The notes beneath the pieces were generated by a model, which saw nothing but the letters and a program-made list of their open reading frames with translations, ran no database searches and was not told where the DNA came from. Source: Strigamia acuminata (Eukaryota; Arthropoda; Chilopoda; Geophilomorpha; Linotaeniidae). From it: 64,000 bases of DNA. The translations under genes were made by a program, and so were the position numbers. Below, piece after piece: positions 1-9,682 of the stretch (position 1 is its first letter; the number at the start of each line of letters is the position of its first letter). Location of the stretch: the NCBI GenBank assembly GCA_949358305.1, contig OX442318.1, positions 2,094,501 to 2,158,500 of the forward strand, read 5' to 3'.

Positions 1-331
1 CAATTAATACCTGTCACTACTTTAACTGTTACCCGTACTACTATAGAAACAATTATTGATGCTTCAGGACCAACAGTTACTGTTCTTCCAGATCCAACAG
101 TCATTGTAACTTCAGAAATAACTGATGTTGTGACTCCAGAAACACCAGCTACTGATACTCCAGAATTAACAACAGTTGTTATTAATCCAGAAACAACAAT
201 CATTTATCCCAAAAAGAACTGGTATTGTTCCTCCAGTATTTACAAGAGATATTGTCACAACAGAAACAACAACTAAAACTGAAACTGAAACAATTACTCA
301 GGAGGTTTCTTCTGGTAATACTCACATCTAA
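1..331 (+). CDS. 3' end of a Thr/Pro-rich (mucin-like) protein, apparent frameshift
   Basis: Frame 1 is open from the window edge to a stop at 274-276. It is made almost only of Thr, Val, Pro, Ile and Glu, with motifs such as VTPETPATDTPE and VINPETTI. After about position 211 (a CCCAAAAAG run) the composition switches to frame 2, which continues with TETTTKTETET to a stop at 329-331. The change fits a one-base slip in the A-run, either a real frameshift or a sequence error. The composition matches the tail of the lipocalin gene at 1675-3936, so this is probably the last exon of an upstream paralog; its lipocalin domain would lie outside the window. Such tails are expected to be O-glycosylated and extracellular. 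The paralogy is inferred from composition and from shared flanking sequence (600-733 versus 2852-2945). Confidence 0.45.
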
Positions 332-599
332 CCTATCACATCGGTTACCCAAGTAGTTGAAGCGAATGATCCTCACGATTCTTATGAAAGTGTCCATGAA
401 ATGATACTGACGGGTCTTGACACTGGATTTCATTGTTTGCCAGTGGCAAGCTCGCATCTGAGCAACTCGCAACCAACACAGGGAAGCCATGTCATAATAA
501 CAAAATACATCCCTCATAGAACGGCTATGTCGTTAGGGGGTTTTCGATGTTTTCGCAAAGAAATTTCATAAAACAAATTAGTAAATTCAGAGGTGTAAA

Positions 600-733
600 T
601 GAGAACTGCACCCTGTGTCCTTCTATCAAAGAGCCAAAGACATTGTGCATTTTACGTTAAAATTCTTTACTTTGTATAAAACTAGAATTTGTAGTCCCAA
701 TTCAAAACCCCAAGGAAACAATAGAAAATGCAG
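600..733. repeat. Duplicated spacer segment of the lipocalin cluster
   Basis: The first part (about 604-670) resembles 1471-1540. The second part (about 683-733) resembles 2852-2905, including the shared AACAATAGAAAATGC. The continuation after the transposon at 736-1220 resembles 2905-2945. This suggests local duplication of lipocalin gene segments. It also provides an empty-site counterpart for the transposon. Confidence 0.5.
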
Positions 734-735
734 TA

Positions 736-1220
736 GGTGCGTTCAATCTGGGTTAGAAGAAGTGACTTTCACTTTCCTTCCTTTCCTCAAAGTCACTTTT
801 CATTGAATGCACTTACTTACCACCAGACTTCCATTTCCATTTACCGTGTGCCACACGTGAATTTACCATGTGCCACACGTGTGAATTTACTGTGTGCCAC
901 ACGTAAATTTACTGTGTGCCACACGTAAATTTACTGTGTGCCACACGTGTGATTTTTACCGTGTGCCACACGTGAATTTACCTTTACCGTGTTCATCGAG
1001 AACAAAATGGCTGCCACTGTAGCTTTGTTAAATGTGCAATGCGCATGCGCACGCACATAAGTGACTTTTAAAAGGTGGAAAAGGAACTTTTTAGTTACTT
1101 TTCTGAAAGTCACTTAAGTGACTTTACTTGGTCAAAATGTGACGTAATTATCGTCACTTCCGCCCTCTGAAAGGCAGTTAAGTCACTTAAGTGACTTTCT
1201 TCTAGCAGATTGAACGCACC
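736..1220. mobile_element. MITE with TA target duplication
   Basis: The ends are perfect inverted repeats: GGTGCGTTCAATCTG at the left and CAGATTGAACGCACC at the right. TA dinucleotides flank the element at 734-735 and 1221-1222. Further inside, AAGTGACTTTC-type motifs are also mirrored. There is no coding capacity. The related segment at 2895-2930 looks like the same site without the insert, which supports the boundaries. TA duplication is typical of Tc1/mariner-type elements, but the superfamily is not certain. A related end may exist at 27460, and a relative lies at 36500-36793. Confidence 0.7.
850..985 (+). repeat. Minisatellite inside the MITE (TGTGCCACACGTG unit)
   Basis: About six copies of a 22-26 bp unit containing GTGTGCCACACGT alternate with AATTTAC. 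Each unit is internally near-palindromic and centred on GTGCCACACGTG-like sequence, so the block is rich in CACGTG-type motifs. Confidence 0.7.
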
Positions 1221-1674
1221 TAGTGATAATGATGCCATACATAATTTTTCTTTATTCATTGCATCAATTCCATTATTCTTCATTGTATATATTCTACAAT
1301 TAATTTATTTGTGTTATTTCAATATTTAACCTTTTGTGTATTTCATATCCCTAGACAGCATTTTAACCCTTTTAAGTTACTAGAAAATTGTTTCAACAAT
1401 AAATCATTGACTTTGCTCATTCATACACATTATGTAATATATTGCAAAGGATACATGGTGTGGTGAACTTCAAAATGGCAACTGCACCCAGTGTTCTTCT
1501 TTCAAGGACATTGGGCATTTTACATTGAAATATTTTGCTCTGGCGTGATCACAATCTGAATCCGGTTGAGAGTGTATATAGAAACATGACTCACTTTATT
1601 TCATTATACACAACATATAACATTGAGCACATACGGTTTTACTTCTTTTTGGAACAATCTTTTAAACAGAAGCA

Positions 1675-3936
1675 ATGATTGATGAGCACATTATCACTTT
1701 ATTGCTATTATTTTCCAGCATTCTTCAGCACTATGTATCAACACATGAAGTCAATCTGGGACAATGTCCCAAAGTGGATGTAGTCGCAGACTTTAATTTC
1801 AGCAAGGTAAGATTAAATATTATTATTTACTACCTTACAAAAAACAGTGACAATTGTATTGTTCTTTAGATGCTGGGACTGTGGTATGTGATTCAGAAGA
1901 CCAAATCAAGCAGCAGTTGCACAACGCTTGATTTTAGGAACAACAGCGGAAAGTTAACGGTAGCTGAAACGAGCAAACCAATGGGATTAAGCATACCACT
2001 GTGAGAAAACTTATATAAGTCATAATCAATTGATGCATTAGAGTCTTTAGAAGTCTGGACCAAATGCTGACACAGAACCAGGGCTGCACTGGGTACAAAT
2101 TTAGTACCGGGAAATCTAGATGGGACGGGTTACAATGGGCCAGGGACGGGCCACCGAGTCACAGGCCACCGGGAAACTCTGTGTAGCCCGCCGGGCCAGT
2201 CTAGCACTGCATAAAACCAGGGCCGGCTTCATCTCTATCAGAAAGGGCAAATCTTATTTGCACTCTAGCCAACTTCCAAGAAAAAGTCTGTAAACCATAC
2301 TTATGTCACCGCTTGACCACTCAAGGGTGACCAGCATCACTGACACACACTGCCCAGAGGTCAGCTCTACCCTGGTGGAGTGTCTTTTGTTTTTATTTAC
2401 ATGAGCATGCATCCCATCCAGAGGTGTGCATTGGGTACGGGTACGGGTCTCCCGGGTACCCGTCGGGTGCGTGTTGTACATATTTAATTTACGATGCCGG
2501 CAATACTATTACCAAAAAGCAAATCCGGCTGGACACGTCCAAGCTGGACGATTTAATGTTTTTGCGATCGATGATTTCATCGCAATCGATCAGTAAGCAC
2601 ATGTGATCGCGTTTGGGTACGGGTACGGGTACGGGTACGGGTAGGGTAGGGTGTGGGGATGCCCCGGGTACGGGCGGTTACGGGTAGAAAATTTTTTTGG
2701 AGACGGGTAACGGGTTAGGTTTTTACGCCAATGCACATCTCTGATTCCATCCCAGGGTATCTTGTCCCTAGGTTGTCCTGAATAAGACCACTCTGACAGA
2801 ATTGCATTGCAGTTAGTCGGTGAATTTGGCACGGTACCATAAGCCGGCCCTTAAAACTAGAAGTTTCAGTCTCAAGTGAAAACCCAGAGGATTAACAATA
2901 GAAAATGCTATCTACAATGATGCCATGTGTTACTTTTCTTTATTCATTGCACCAATATCCTGTTAGATTGTATTTATTCCAGTTGGCACATGTTTGGACT
3001 ACATTTAGATTGATTAAGGTTCAAGATAGTAATGGTAATTATTGATTTTCAGCCTGATGGAGAACTTTAGCCAAGTTGGAAGTTTGAAAGTCCCAGATCC
3101 AAAACAACCGGCCAAAATGACAGTTGCATTCCCATTCAGTTTAGGCAAGATTTTAAGTTTGATTTTCTGTGTTGTGGTTCATTGTTGAATGAGATTATTT
3201 TCCATTTTTAGTTCCCTTCTCAGCAGTAGATCTCTGGATAGTTGATACTGATTACCACACATATGCAGCCACATGGTCCTGCAGACAAATTGCAGCGCTG
3301 CACCGTGGCTCTGTCATGATTTTGAGCAGACATATTGTTTTAGACCAAGATATAGTGAACAATCTGAGAGATAAATTTCAGTCTTTCAAGATCAACAAAC
3401 ATTCTCTGAGTATAGTTGAACAGAGAGGTTGCAAGAAAGATCTCACTACACATGTGCAAGACTTTGGTCCAGAAAGTACTACTGGTCCATCAGAGCCGGC
3501 AACGGAAACACACATTGTTACAACAGCACAAGTTCAAACCATTACTGCTCCAACAGAAACTGTTTTTGTTACCGCTACCGCTATTCCTGAAACTGGGACT
3601 GTAACTGGTGCTCCAGAAGGAAGAGTTACAATTCCCATTTCAACAACAGAAACAGGAAGTTCTCTTCCAGAAACAGGAACAGCAACAGCAACAGAAGGCA
3701 AAATTCCAGAAACAGAAACAGGAACAAAAACTGTTATTCCAGAAACAGAAACAAGAACAAAAACTGTTATTCCAGAAACAGAAACAGCAACTGTTATTCC
3801 AGAAACAGAAACAGCAACTGTTATTCCAGAAACAGAAACAGCAACTGTTATTCCAGAAACAGAAACAGCAACTGTTATTCCAGAAACAGAAACAGCAACT
3901 GTTACTACTGAAACAGGAACTGAAACTAAAATTTAG
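1675..3936 (+). CDS. Apolipoprotein D-like lipocalin with a repeated mucin-like C-terminal tail
   Basis: Four exons join in frame: 1675-1806, 1870-2000, 3053-3144 and 3212-3936 (359 aa). Exon 1 gives a signal peptide (LLLLFSSILQHYVSTHE) and the lipocalin start GQCPKVDVVADF. Exon 2 opens with the GxW signature (GLWYVIQKT) and a conserved Cys. Exon 3 has VPDPKQPAKMTVAFP, and exon 4 has VDTDYHTYAATWSC, matching the classic apoD strand order. ApoD lipocalins are secreted carriers of small hydrophobic ligands. After the domain's final Cys (QRGCKKD) the protein continues for about 170 residues of Thr/Glu/Pro repeat, ending in two 11-residue units (PETETGTKTVI type) and five of PETETATVI. The apoD family normally ends near that Cys, so the tail is an added, probably O-glycosylated extension. 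Intron 3 uses a GC donor (GCAAGA at 3145). AATAAA lies at 3988. Intron 2 contains two hAT-like insertions. Confidence 0.85.
2079..2209 (+). mobile_element. hAT-like MITE in lipocalin intron 2
   Basis: The ends are CAGGGCTG and a mirrored AGCACTG, with a GC-rich interior (CCGGGCCAGTCTAGCACTG). The 8-bp flanks are cacagaac and cataaaac, a degenerate duplication. It is related to the copy at 34807-34961 (opposite strand). The 8-bp duplication and CAGGG ends follow the hAT pattern. Confidence 0.5.
2419..2743. mobile_element. hAT-like non-autonomous element with GGGTAC-rich core
   Basis: The inverted ends are CAGAGGTGTGCATTGG and CCAATGCACATCTCTG. The 8-bp flanks atcccatc (2411-2418) and attccatc (2744-2751) match at 7 of 8 bases. 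The subterminal DNA is a GGGTAC microsatellite (2424-2480 and 2610-2720). The CAGAG end and 8-bp duplication are hAT hallmarks. No transposase is present. Confidence 0.65.
3706..3915 (+). repeat. In-frame 27/33-bp coding minisatellite
   Basis: This tandem repeat lies inside the last lipocalin exon. Two 33-bp units (PETETGTKTVI, PETETRTKTVI) are followed by five near-identical 27-bp units coding PETETATVI. Unit length stays a multiple of three, so the frame is kept. Identical third positions point to recent expansion. Confidence 0.85.
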
Positions 3937-4029
3937 GTGATTTGTCAACATTAATCATTGAAGATATATTTAATTTAATGTATAAAAAATAAAATAAGCA
4001 CAAAAATAAAAATCATTTGCAGTGCTAAA

Positions 4030-4255
4030 AACGCGGGAATTTAACACGCTGGCACACAAATCGCTGGCACACAAAACGCTGGCGCTAGAAACGCTGGCAC
4101 CAGGAACGCTGGCAAATAAAAGGCTGGCATGGGATACAATATATTCGGGATTTTATAAAATATATGCAACGCTAAAACAGGAGAAGCTAGCAAAAAAAAA
4201 AATATTCTAGAAAATTTAAAAATATAAACGCTAGCAGCCCTAGACGCTGGCAACG
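4030..4255 (+). repeat. Degenerate minisatellite (AACGCTGGCACA-type)
   Basis: A 10-14 bp unit centred on ACGCTGGC or ACGCTAGC recurs about ten times. It lies just downstream of the lipocalin poly(A) signal. The frames running through it give low-complexity peptides that are not believable proteins. Confidence 0.6.
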
Positions 4256-4446
4256 CTGCGCACCATTATAATAAGTTATTAATATTAATTATTAGAAAAA
4301 TTATTAGAAATTATTTTTAGAAATTATTTTAAAACTTTCACCAGATGTTTTATTTTTATGTTTATTGATATTCAATTAATTTTATGGAATTAATTAAACA
4401 TCATTCATACGTGGCCATTAAACATATTGACATTTCTCTCCGTATT

Positions 4447-5773
4447 AGGGTCACTACAAAACACAGGGTATACCCCAAATGGGGTACCCCATGGGGTGCC
4501 CCATGGGGTACCTCAAAGTCCAGGAATGTGTAATAAATAAATTAAAAAAAAATTACTAAAATGATTGAAATGAAAATTACAAAAAAAAAAATTTAAATTA
4601 CATACAAAAATATGACATTACATGTTAGAAATCAATTTTTTGACTCACAAATCACAGAAATTTATTTTTTGACTCACAAATCACAAAAATCAATTTTTTG
4701 ATTCAAAAATCGATGATTTTATTCAACAATAAATCTTTAAAAAACATTACAATTCGATATAAAAAAATCGATAAAAATGGAAAAAAAACAATAAAAATCG
4801 GTAAAAATGGAGAAAAATGGAGAAAAAACGATAAAAATCGGTTTTATCAATTTTTACCGATTTTTATCGTTTTTTCTCCATTTTTATCGATTTTTACCGA
4901 TTTTTATTGTTTTTTCTCCATTTTTATCGATTTTTTATATCGAATTGTAATGTTTTTTAAAGAGTTATTGTTGAATAAAATCATCGATTTTTGAGTCAAA
5001 AAATTTATTTTTGTGATTTTTGTGATGTTTGACACGGGCAGGCCTTTCTCAGACTGCAGGCAGATCTCCAATAGAGTGCTGTGGGTGCACAATGAGAGAA
5101 AATATCAATACAGAATGTGTAAATAAAAATTATTTGAGAAAAAAAATTGTTTTGAAAAAAGAAATTATTTCGGGGAAAAAGAAATTATTTCGGGAAAAAA
5201 AAAATTATTTCTGGAAAAAAAAAATTATTTAAGAAGGAAACAAATTAGTTTGGTGTAAATACAAAGTTTTTAGGTGTCAATAAATTTTATTGGTGAGAAA
5301 TTCATGCTTTTTCGTGTAAAAACAAATTTTCTTGTCCTACAATTCCACGCATCGGATTAAACAGTCCAAAAATCGAGTTTGGCGCCATACTATTGCCCAA
5401 GATGCATGGAGCGATGTGATTGGCCATGGGGACAATTATTATTGATTACTTGTGTCTGGGTTTCAAGCTATATGAAGGGTAGTTGAAAAATGTGAGACAG
5501 ACAGTAACAGAAATGAAATTTTCGTTTTTTTTAATAAAAACATTTGAAATTTTTATTTTTTTTTAGAGAACAAGAACATTTTTACATAATAATTATTGCA
5601 TTTCTGACTATTTGTGTATTTTTAGGACTTTGGGGTATACCCCATGGGGTACCCCATTTGGGGTATACCCCATGGGGTACCCCATTTGGGGTATACCCCA
5701 TGGGGTACCCCATTTGGGGTATACCCCATGGGGTACCCCATTTGGGGTATACCCCGTGTTTTGTAGTGACCCT
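4447..5773. mobile_element. TIR element with palindromic tandem-repeat ends
   Basis: The left end is AGGGTCACTACAAAACAC and the right end is its mirror, GTGTTTTGTAGTGACCCT. Flanks ccgtatt (4440-4446) and ctgtatt (5774-5780) suggest a 7-bp target duplication with one mismatch. Inside each end lie repeats of a palindromic GGGGTATACCCCATGGGG unit, longer on the right (5632-5756). The middle holds a large AT-rich fold-back (4690-5000) and purine-rich repeats. No transposase was seen, so it is non-autonomous; the superfamily is not assigned. Confidence 0.65.
4690..5000. repeat. Large AT-rich palindrome
   Basis: The left arm (ATCGATGATTTTATTCAACA onward) is mirrored by the right arm ending TGTTGAATAAAATCATCGAT. 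The centre is near 4850, where units of AAAAATGGAGAAAAA and ATAAAAATCG meet their complements. It lies inside the 4447-5773 element and may be an independent fold-back insertion. Confidence 0.75.
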
Positions 5774-5854
5774 CTGTATTAATCGAATCGCAACTACGGC
5801 AGTCACTTTCACTTCACTTCAACTTTGCTTTCTCCTGGACCAGATTCGTCAAAA

Positions 5855-6227
5855 ATGAAATATCAAAACCTCTTGTTATTTCTTATTCTGTCGTGCGTAG
5901 GTAAAAATAATTCATTCATTCATTCTTGAGCATTTATTTACATGTTTTGTTATTATCCAATTAGTAACGACGGCCAGCAGTAATGATTTACCACTATGTT
6001 TCATCTTTAAATGCGAATTGCACTGTTCTGGCCTTGGCTTCACCAGCGGTTGTTGTTATCCCCCTTCCCCTCCTAAACGCCCATACTCGTATGCTCCCGG
6101 TGATTGCTTTTGCTACAAGGGTGATAGGCCGAATTGTTGTAGCTTCAGTCTACTCTCTGACCTAATAGGGCCACCTTGTACATTCACTCTTTGTAATCTC
6201 CGGCTAAACAGGAGATGGCGCTACTAG
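5855..6227 (+). CDS. Small secreted Cys-rich peptide (CS-alpha-beta-like), 3' end replaced by DIRS sequence
   Basis: Exon 1 (5855-5900) codes a signal peptide, MKYQNLLLFLILSC. Exon 2 (5965-6227) joins in frame, giving 102 aa. The mature part has Cys in the order C-C-xxx-C...CC...C-x-C...CC, including KCELHC (CX3C) and GDCFCY (CXC). CX3C followed by CXC is the signature of the CS-alpha-beta fold of defensins and related secreted peptides, so an antimicrobial or toxin-like role is possible but not shown. From about residue 87 the frame runs into the left inverted repeat of the DIRS element (starting near 6178), so the final 15 or so codons and the stop are transposon-derived. The native C-terminus was probably lost or displaced. 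The start is chosen for the leader and the AAAAATG context. Confidence 0.6.
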
Positions 6228-6397
6228 TCGGGTTACGTCACTTCCGGTTCTACTAACGGGTTGCGCGGTCAGGTTCGAATTGCTCTACAAGAAAAATTTG
6301 CTTTTATATCGTTTTTTCCCCTTTTTAATTAAAGGATCTCATATTTTCGAACACCTTTCTAATAATTGTTTCTTTATTAGTTTTATAACATTCTATT

Positions 6398-9300
6398 ATG
6401 AATTCCCAAGTTATGATTACCGATTCTGGATTCCCTACTTTGAACGACCACGTGGTCCAAAATCTCCAAAATGAGGAGGTCCACGAACCTAACCACGAAG
6501 AAGAGATCGTAGAAGAGCCACCTTCGCCGAGAAGGATGCAAAATAGGATCGAATGTCTAGCCGACACTGTGTACGAGCTAAAAGACATAATGCAAAATTT
6601 GCTAACTGCGAAAACGGTCGTCGTTTCGCCGCAGAACACCGCGATGGCTGGGCCAGGTGCTGTACCTACCCCAAAAGCCACTGACGGGACAACTCCGTTG
6701 TTGAACCCCGCAATCGCAGTTCCCCTTGTCGTCACAAGCAAGCCAGTTGACGGTTCAACGGCTCCGACTCCAGCAACCAAAGTTGGTTTTTCGGATGTTT
6801 CGAAACTTTTGGGCGCCGAGACCAAGTTTGGCGACGCCTGGCCCGCCGAATTAGAGGCTTTGGTAAGCAAATCGCTTTTTGAGACCTCGACGGAATTTAG
6901 GGATCAATTAGTTGAAAAGCTAATAATCCCTGAAAACGCAAAATACTTGGACCCGCCTAAAGTGGACGGCACTCTGTTTGGAGAAGTGCAGCCTTGGATA
7001 AGGTCGAGAGACACGACGTCTCTAAAACATCAAAAGCTCGTTTTGAAAGCTTACATTCCGCTTGCTTCGGCAATGAAGGACGTAGTGGCGGGTAATTTGG
7101 ACCCCAATTCACTGGTCATCCACCTGGCCGAGGCCATGACGCTGCTGGGCGCAATGAATACGGCGCTAACGTTACGCCGACGTCTGGACTTCGCGGACTC
7201 GCTCGCACCTAGATACAAGCAGTTTGCGAAAGGGAAGGTTGTTTTCCCATCCGACCTGTTTGGCCCGGATTTGTCGAAGCAGATCAAAGAATTCGACGAA
7301 TTAAAGAAGGTTACTTCCAAGGCCACTTTTGATAAAGCCGAAAATCGCAAGTCCGACAGGGACAAGAATTACCGCCGCTTCCACCCGTACAATAGGTACG
7401 ATAATAAATACGATTACAAGCGCTCAGACAACTCAAGAAGTTTCGATTTTAAGCGCCAAAATAGTATGAACATTGTTTGTTCTAATCCTGTAACCGAGTT
7501 TACTAATTCCGATTCTCTTTGCAGATCGGGGGAAGAACCAGCGCGGGAAATCCTACAAGAAGTAGCGACAGAATCACCTGTAATTGAAAATGAAAATGTA
7601 AGAAATAAAGAGTTGTTCTTTAATTTACACATATCGCATCTGTCCTTTAAGCCAGGGAATTTACAATATTACTTGCCTGTTTGGCGTAAAATCACATCCA
7701 ATCCTTTTGTATTATCTGCCCTGTCGGGCATAAAATTCGATCTAAATTTCGACAAGCTCGTTCACGTTAAAAGAACGGAATATAGAATGAAACTGAGCGA
7801 AACTTCTGCAATTTCCCAAGCTGTGGACAAGCTTTGCCAGCAAGGCATAATTAAACAGGTCGCCCACGTTGAAGGCGAATACTTAAGTCCAATTTTCGCC
7901 GTCCCCAAGCCGGACGGATCTGTACGGATAATTTTAAATCTAAAAAAGTTCAACGAGAGCTTAGAATATCTCCATTTTAAAATGGCCTCGCTTAAAGATG
8001 CGATAAACCTTATGAAAAAGGGTCAATTTATGTTTAAAATCGACCTCACTAACGCCTTTTATTTGTTACCAATTAAAAACGAATTTAAGAAATATGTACG
8101 TTTTTTGTGGCAAGGCCAGTTATACGAATATCAGGTAATGCCAATGGGCTTGGCAAGTGCCCCACGGACCTTTACTAAGGTTATGTGCCCTGTTTTTTCC
8201 GAGTTGAGGACTTGGGGGATTTGCGGAATCCCTTATTTGGACGACGGAATTTTTCTGTGTGATTCCTTTTGCGAGGCTAAAAACGCCTGTATCGACGTAA
8301 TAAATTTTTTTCAAGAATTAGGCCTCTGCATTAACTGGGAAAAATCCGAATTTATTCCCAAAACTAGAATAGAATTTTTAGGATTAACACTAGACTCTAG
8401 AAAAATGGAAGTGTCACTTCCAGAAAGGAAAATCGTAAAAATAACTAAGCTAGCTTCACGCCTTCTCCAATTGGAGAATTTCTCTATTCAGGATTTGGCC
8501 ATTTTTATTGGCAATTTAGTTTCCGCCGAGCCAGCGCTTTCTGACGGTTTTTGGAACATAAAGCCCCTGGAATCTTTCAAAACAGGACAGTTGTTCCTTC
8601 ATAACCACAACTATAATACCTTAGTTAAAAATTACCCCGACATCAAGGCCGAATTGTCTAGATGGACTAAATTAGAAAATTTCTCCCCCAAAAATCTAAA
8701 CCGTCGCGATGTGGATACGGAGGTTTTCACCGACGCCTCCAATTTGGGTTGGGGAGCCAGTTGGAACTCCCGCTCTGCAAATGGCCAGTGGACAGCTGAG
8801 GAAAATGATTTTCACATTAATGTCAAGGAACTTTTGGCCCTCTGGTTCGCCTGGAAGGTTTTTGCCCCCTTTGACGGCAAAAAACACGTTTTGTTTCATT
8901 CCGACAGCTCCACAGTAGTGAGCGTGTTCCGGAACCAGGGCAGTAAGGTCCAGCAACTCCACCATTTTGGTAGACTAGTGTGGGAAGATTCCCAAAGATT
9001 AAATATTGACCTTTCAGTAATTCACATTCCCGGCAAGGAAAACGTTATGGCCGACTATCTGTCGCGTAATTTTTTAACTACGGATGGGGAATGGAGCTTA
9101 TCTCCAAAAATGTTTAATAAATTAAAATCCCTATTCGGACTGCCCGAGATTGATCTGTTTGCTACGAGATTAAACCATAAATTACCAAAATATTTTTCTT
9201 GGGGCCCTGACCCCTTCGCTTACAGGATAGATGCGTTCTCCCATTCTTGGAAAGAAACTTTTGCTTACGCCTTTCCTCCTTTTTGTTTAATTTCTAGGAT

Positions 9301-9682
9301 TTTACAAAAAATCCGCCAGGATCAAGCCACGGTACTTCTAGTAGTACCAAAATGGACCTCACAAGCGTGGTTTGTACCACTGTTGGACTGCTTGGTCGCA
9401 GTACCAGTGTCCTTTCCGGCCCCAGAACATCTGATGTTGGTTCATCAACCAGAGGCCCAGTTTCCTCTCCAGGCCCTGCAGCTCCTTGGCTGCAAAGTCA
9501 GTGGAGTGACCTCATCGCAGGAGGCTTTTCGCCGGACGCTGCCAACTTGTACTCGGCCGGGTGGAGATCGACAACTGTCAGAACGTACACGGCGGGAATT
9601 AAGAGGTGGACGGAATTTTCTGGTGAAGGGTCACCTTATTCCAATCCACTCCCTCCCAGTCTTGACCCAAACTATCGTTTAA
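6398..9682 (+). CDS. DIRS Gag-like, reverse transcriptase and RNase H polyprotein
   Basis: One open frame of 1094 codons. The N-terminal 350 residues are Gag-like, with a coiled, acidic start and a basic Arg/Lys/Tyr-rich end. Reverse transcriptase follows at about residues 450-720, with GSVRIILNLKKFN, FKIDLTNAFY, MPMGLASAPRTF and the catalytic YLDDG. RNase H follows (TDASNLGWGASWN, KELLALWFAWKVF, HSDSSTVVSVF, NVMADYLSR). The C-terminal part (IDLFATRLNHKLPKYFSW) matches the conserved region downstream of RNase H in DIRS elements. The product copies the element RNA into DNA. The last 330 bases overlap the recombinase frame at 9352-10485. Confidence 0.9.
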   Translation: MNSQVMITDSGFPTLNDHVVQNLQNEEVHEPNHEEEIVEEPPSPRRMQNRIECLADTVYELKDIMQNLLTAKTVVVSPQNTAMAGPGAVPTPKATDGTTPLLNPAIAVPLVVTSKPVDGSTAPTPATKVGFSDVSKLLGAETKFGDAWPAELEALVSKSLFETSTEFRDQLVEKLIIPENAKYLDPPKVDGTLFGEVQPWIRSRDTTSLKHQKLVLKAYIPLASAMKDVVAGNLDPNSLVIHLAEAMTLLGAMNTALTLRRRLDFADSLAPRYKQFAKGKVVFPSDLFGPDLSKQIKEFDELKKVTSKATFDKAENRKSDRDKNYRRFHPYNRYDNKYDYKRSDNSRSFDFKRQNSMNIVCSNPVTEFTNSDSLCRSGEEPAREILQEVATESPVIENENVRNKELFFNLHISHLSFKPGNLQYYLPVWRKITSNPFVLSALSGIKFDLNFDKLVHVKRTEYRMKLSETSAISQAVDKLCQQGIIKQVAHVEGEYLSPIFAVPKPDGSVRIILNLKKFNESLEYLHFKMASLKDAINLMKKGQFMFKIDLTNAFYLLPIKNEFKKYVRFLWQGQLYEYQVMPMGLASAPRTFTKVMCPVFSELRTWGICGIPYLDDGIFLCDSFCEAKNACIDVINFFQELGLCINWEKSEFIPKTRIEFLGLTLDSRKMEVSLPERKIVKITKLASRLLQLENFSIQDLAIFIGNLVSAEPALSDGFWNIKPLESFKTGQLFLHNHNYNTLVKNYPDIKAELSRWTKLENFSPKNLNRRDVDTEVFTDASNLGWGASWNSRSANGQWTAEENDFHINVKELLALWFAWKVFAPFDGKKHVLFHSDSSTVVSVFRNQGSKVQQLHHFGRLVWEDSQRLNIDLSVIHIPGKENVMADYLSRNFLTTDGEWSLSPKMFNKLKSLFGLPEIDLFATRLNHKLPKYFSWGPDPFAYRIDAFSHSWKETFAYAFPPFCLISRILQKIRQDQATVLLVVPKWTSQAWFVPLLDCLVAVPVSFPAPEHLMLVHQPEAQFPLQALQLLGCKVSGVTSSQEAFRRTLPTCTRPGGDRQLSERTRRELRGGRNFLVKGHLIPIHSLPVLTQTIV

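Noticed and set aside
5544-5858. 104-codon frame with GVPHLGYTPWGTP repeats
   Set aside because: It is a translation of the palindromic GGGGTATACCCC repeats of the TIR element; its opposite strand gives the same kind of peptide.
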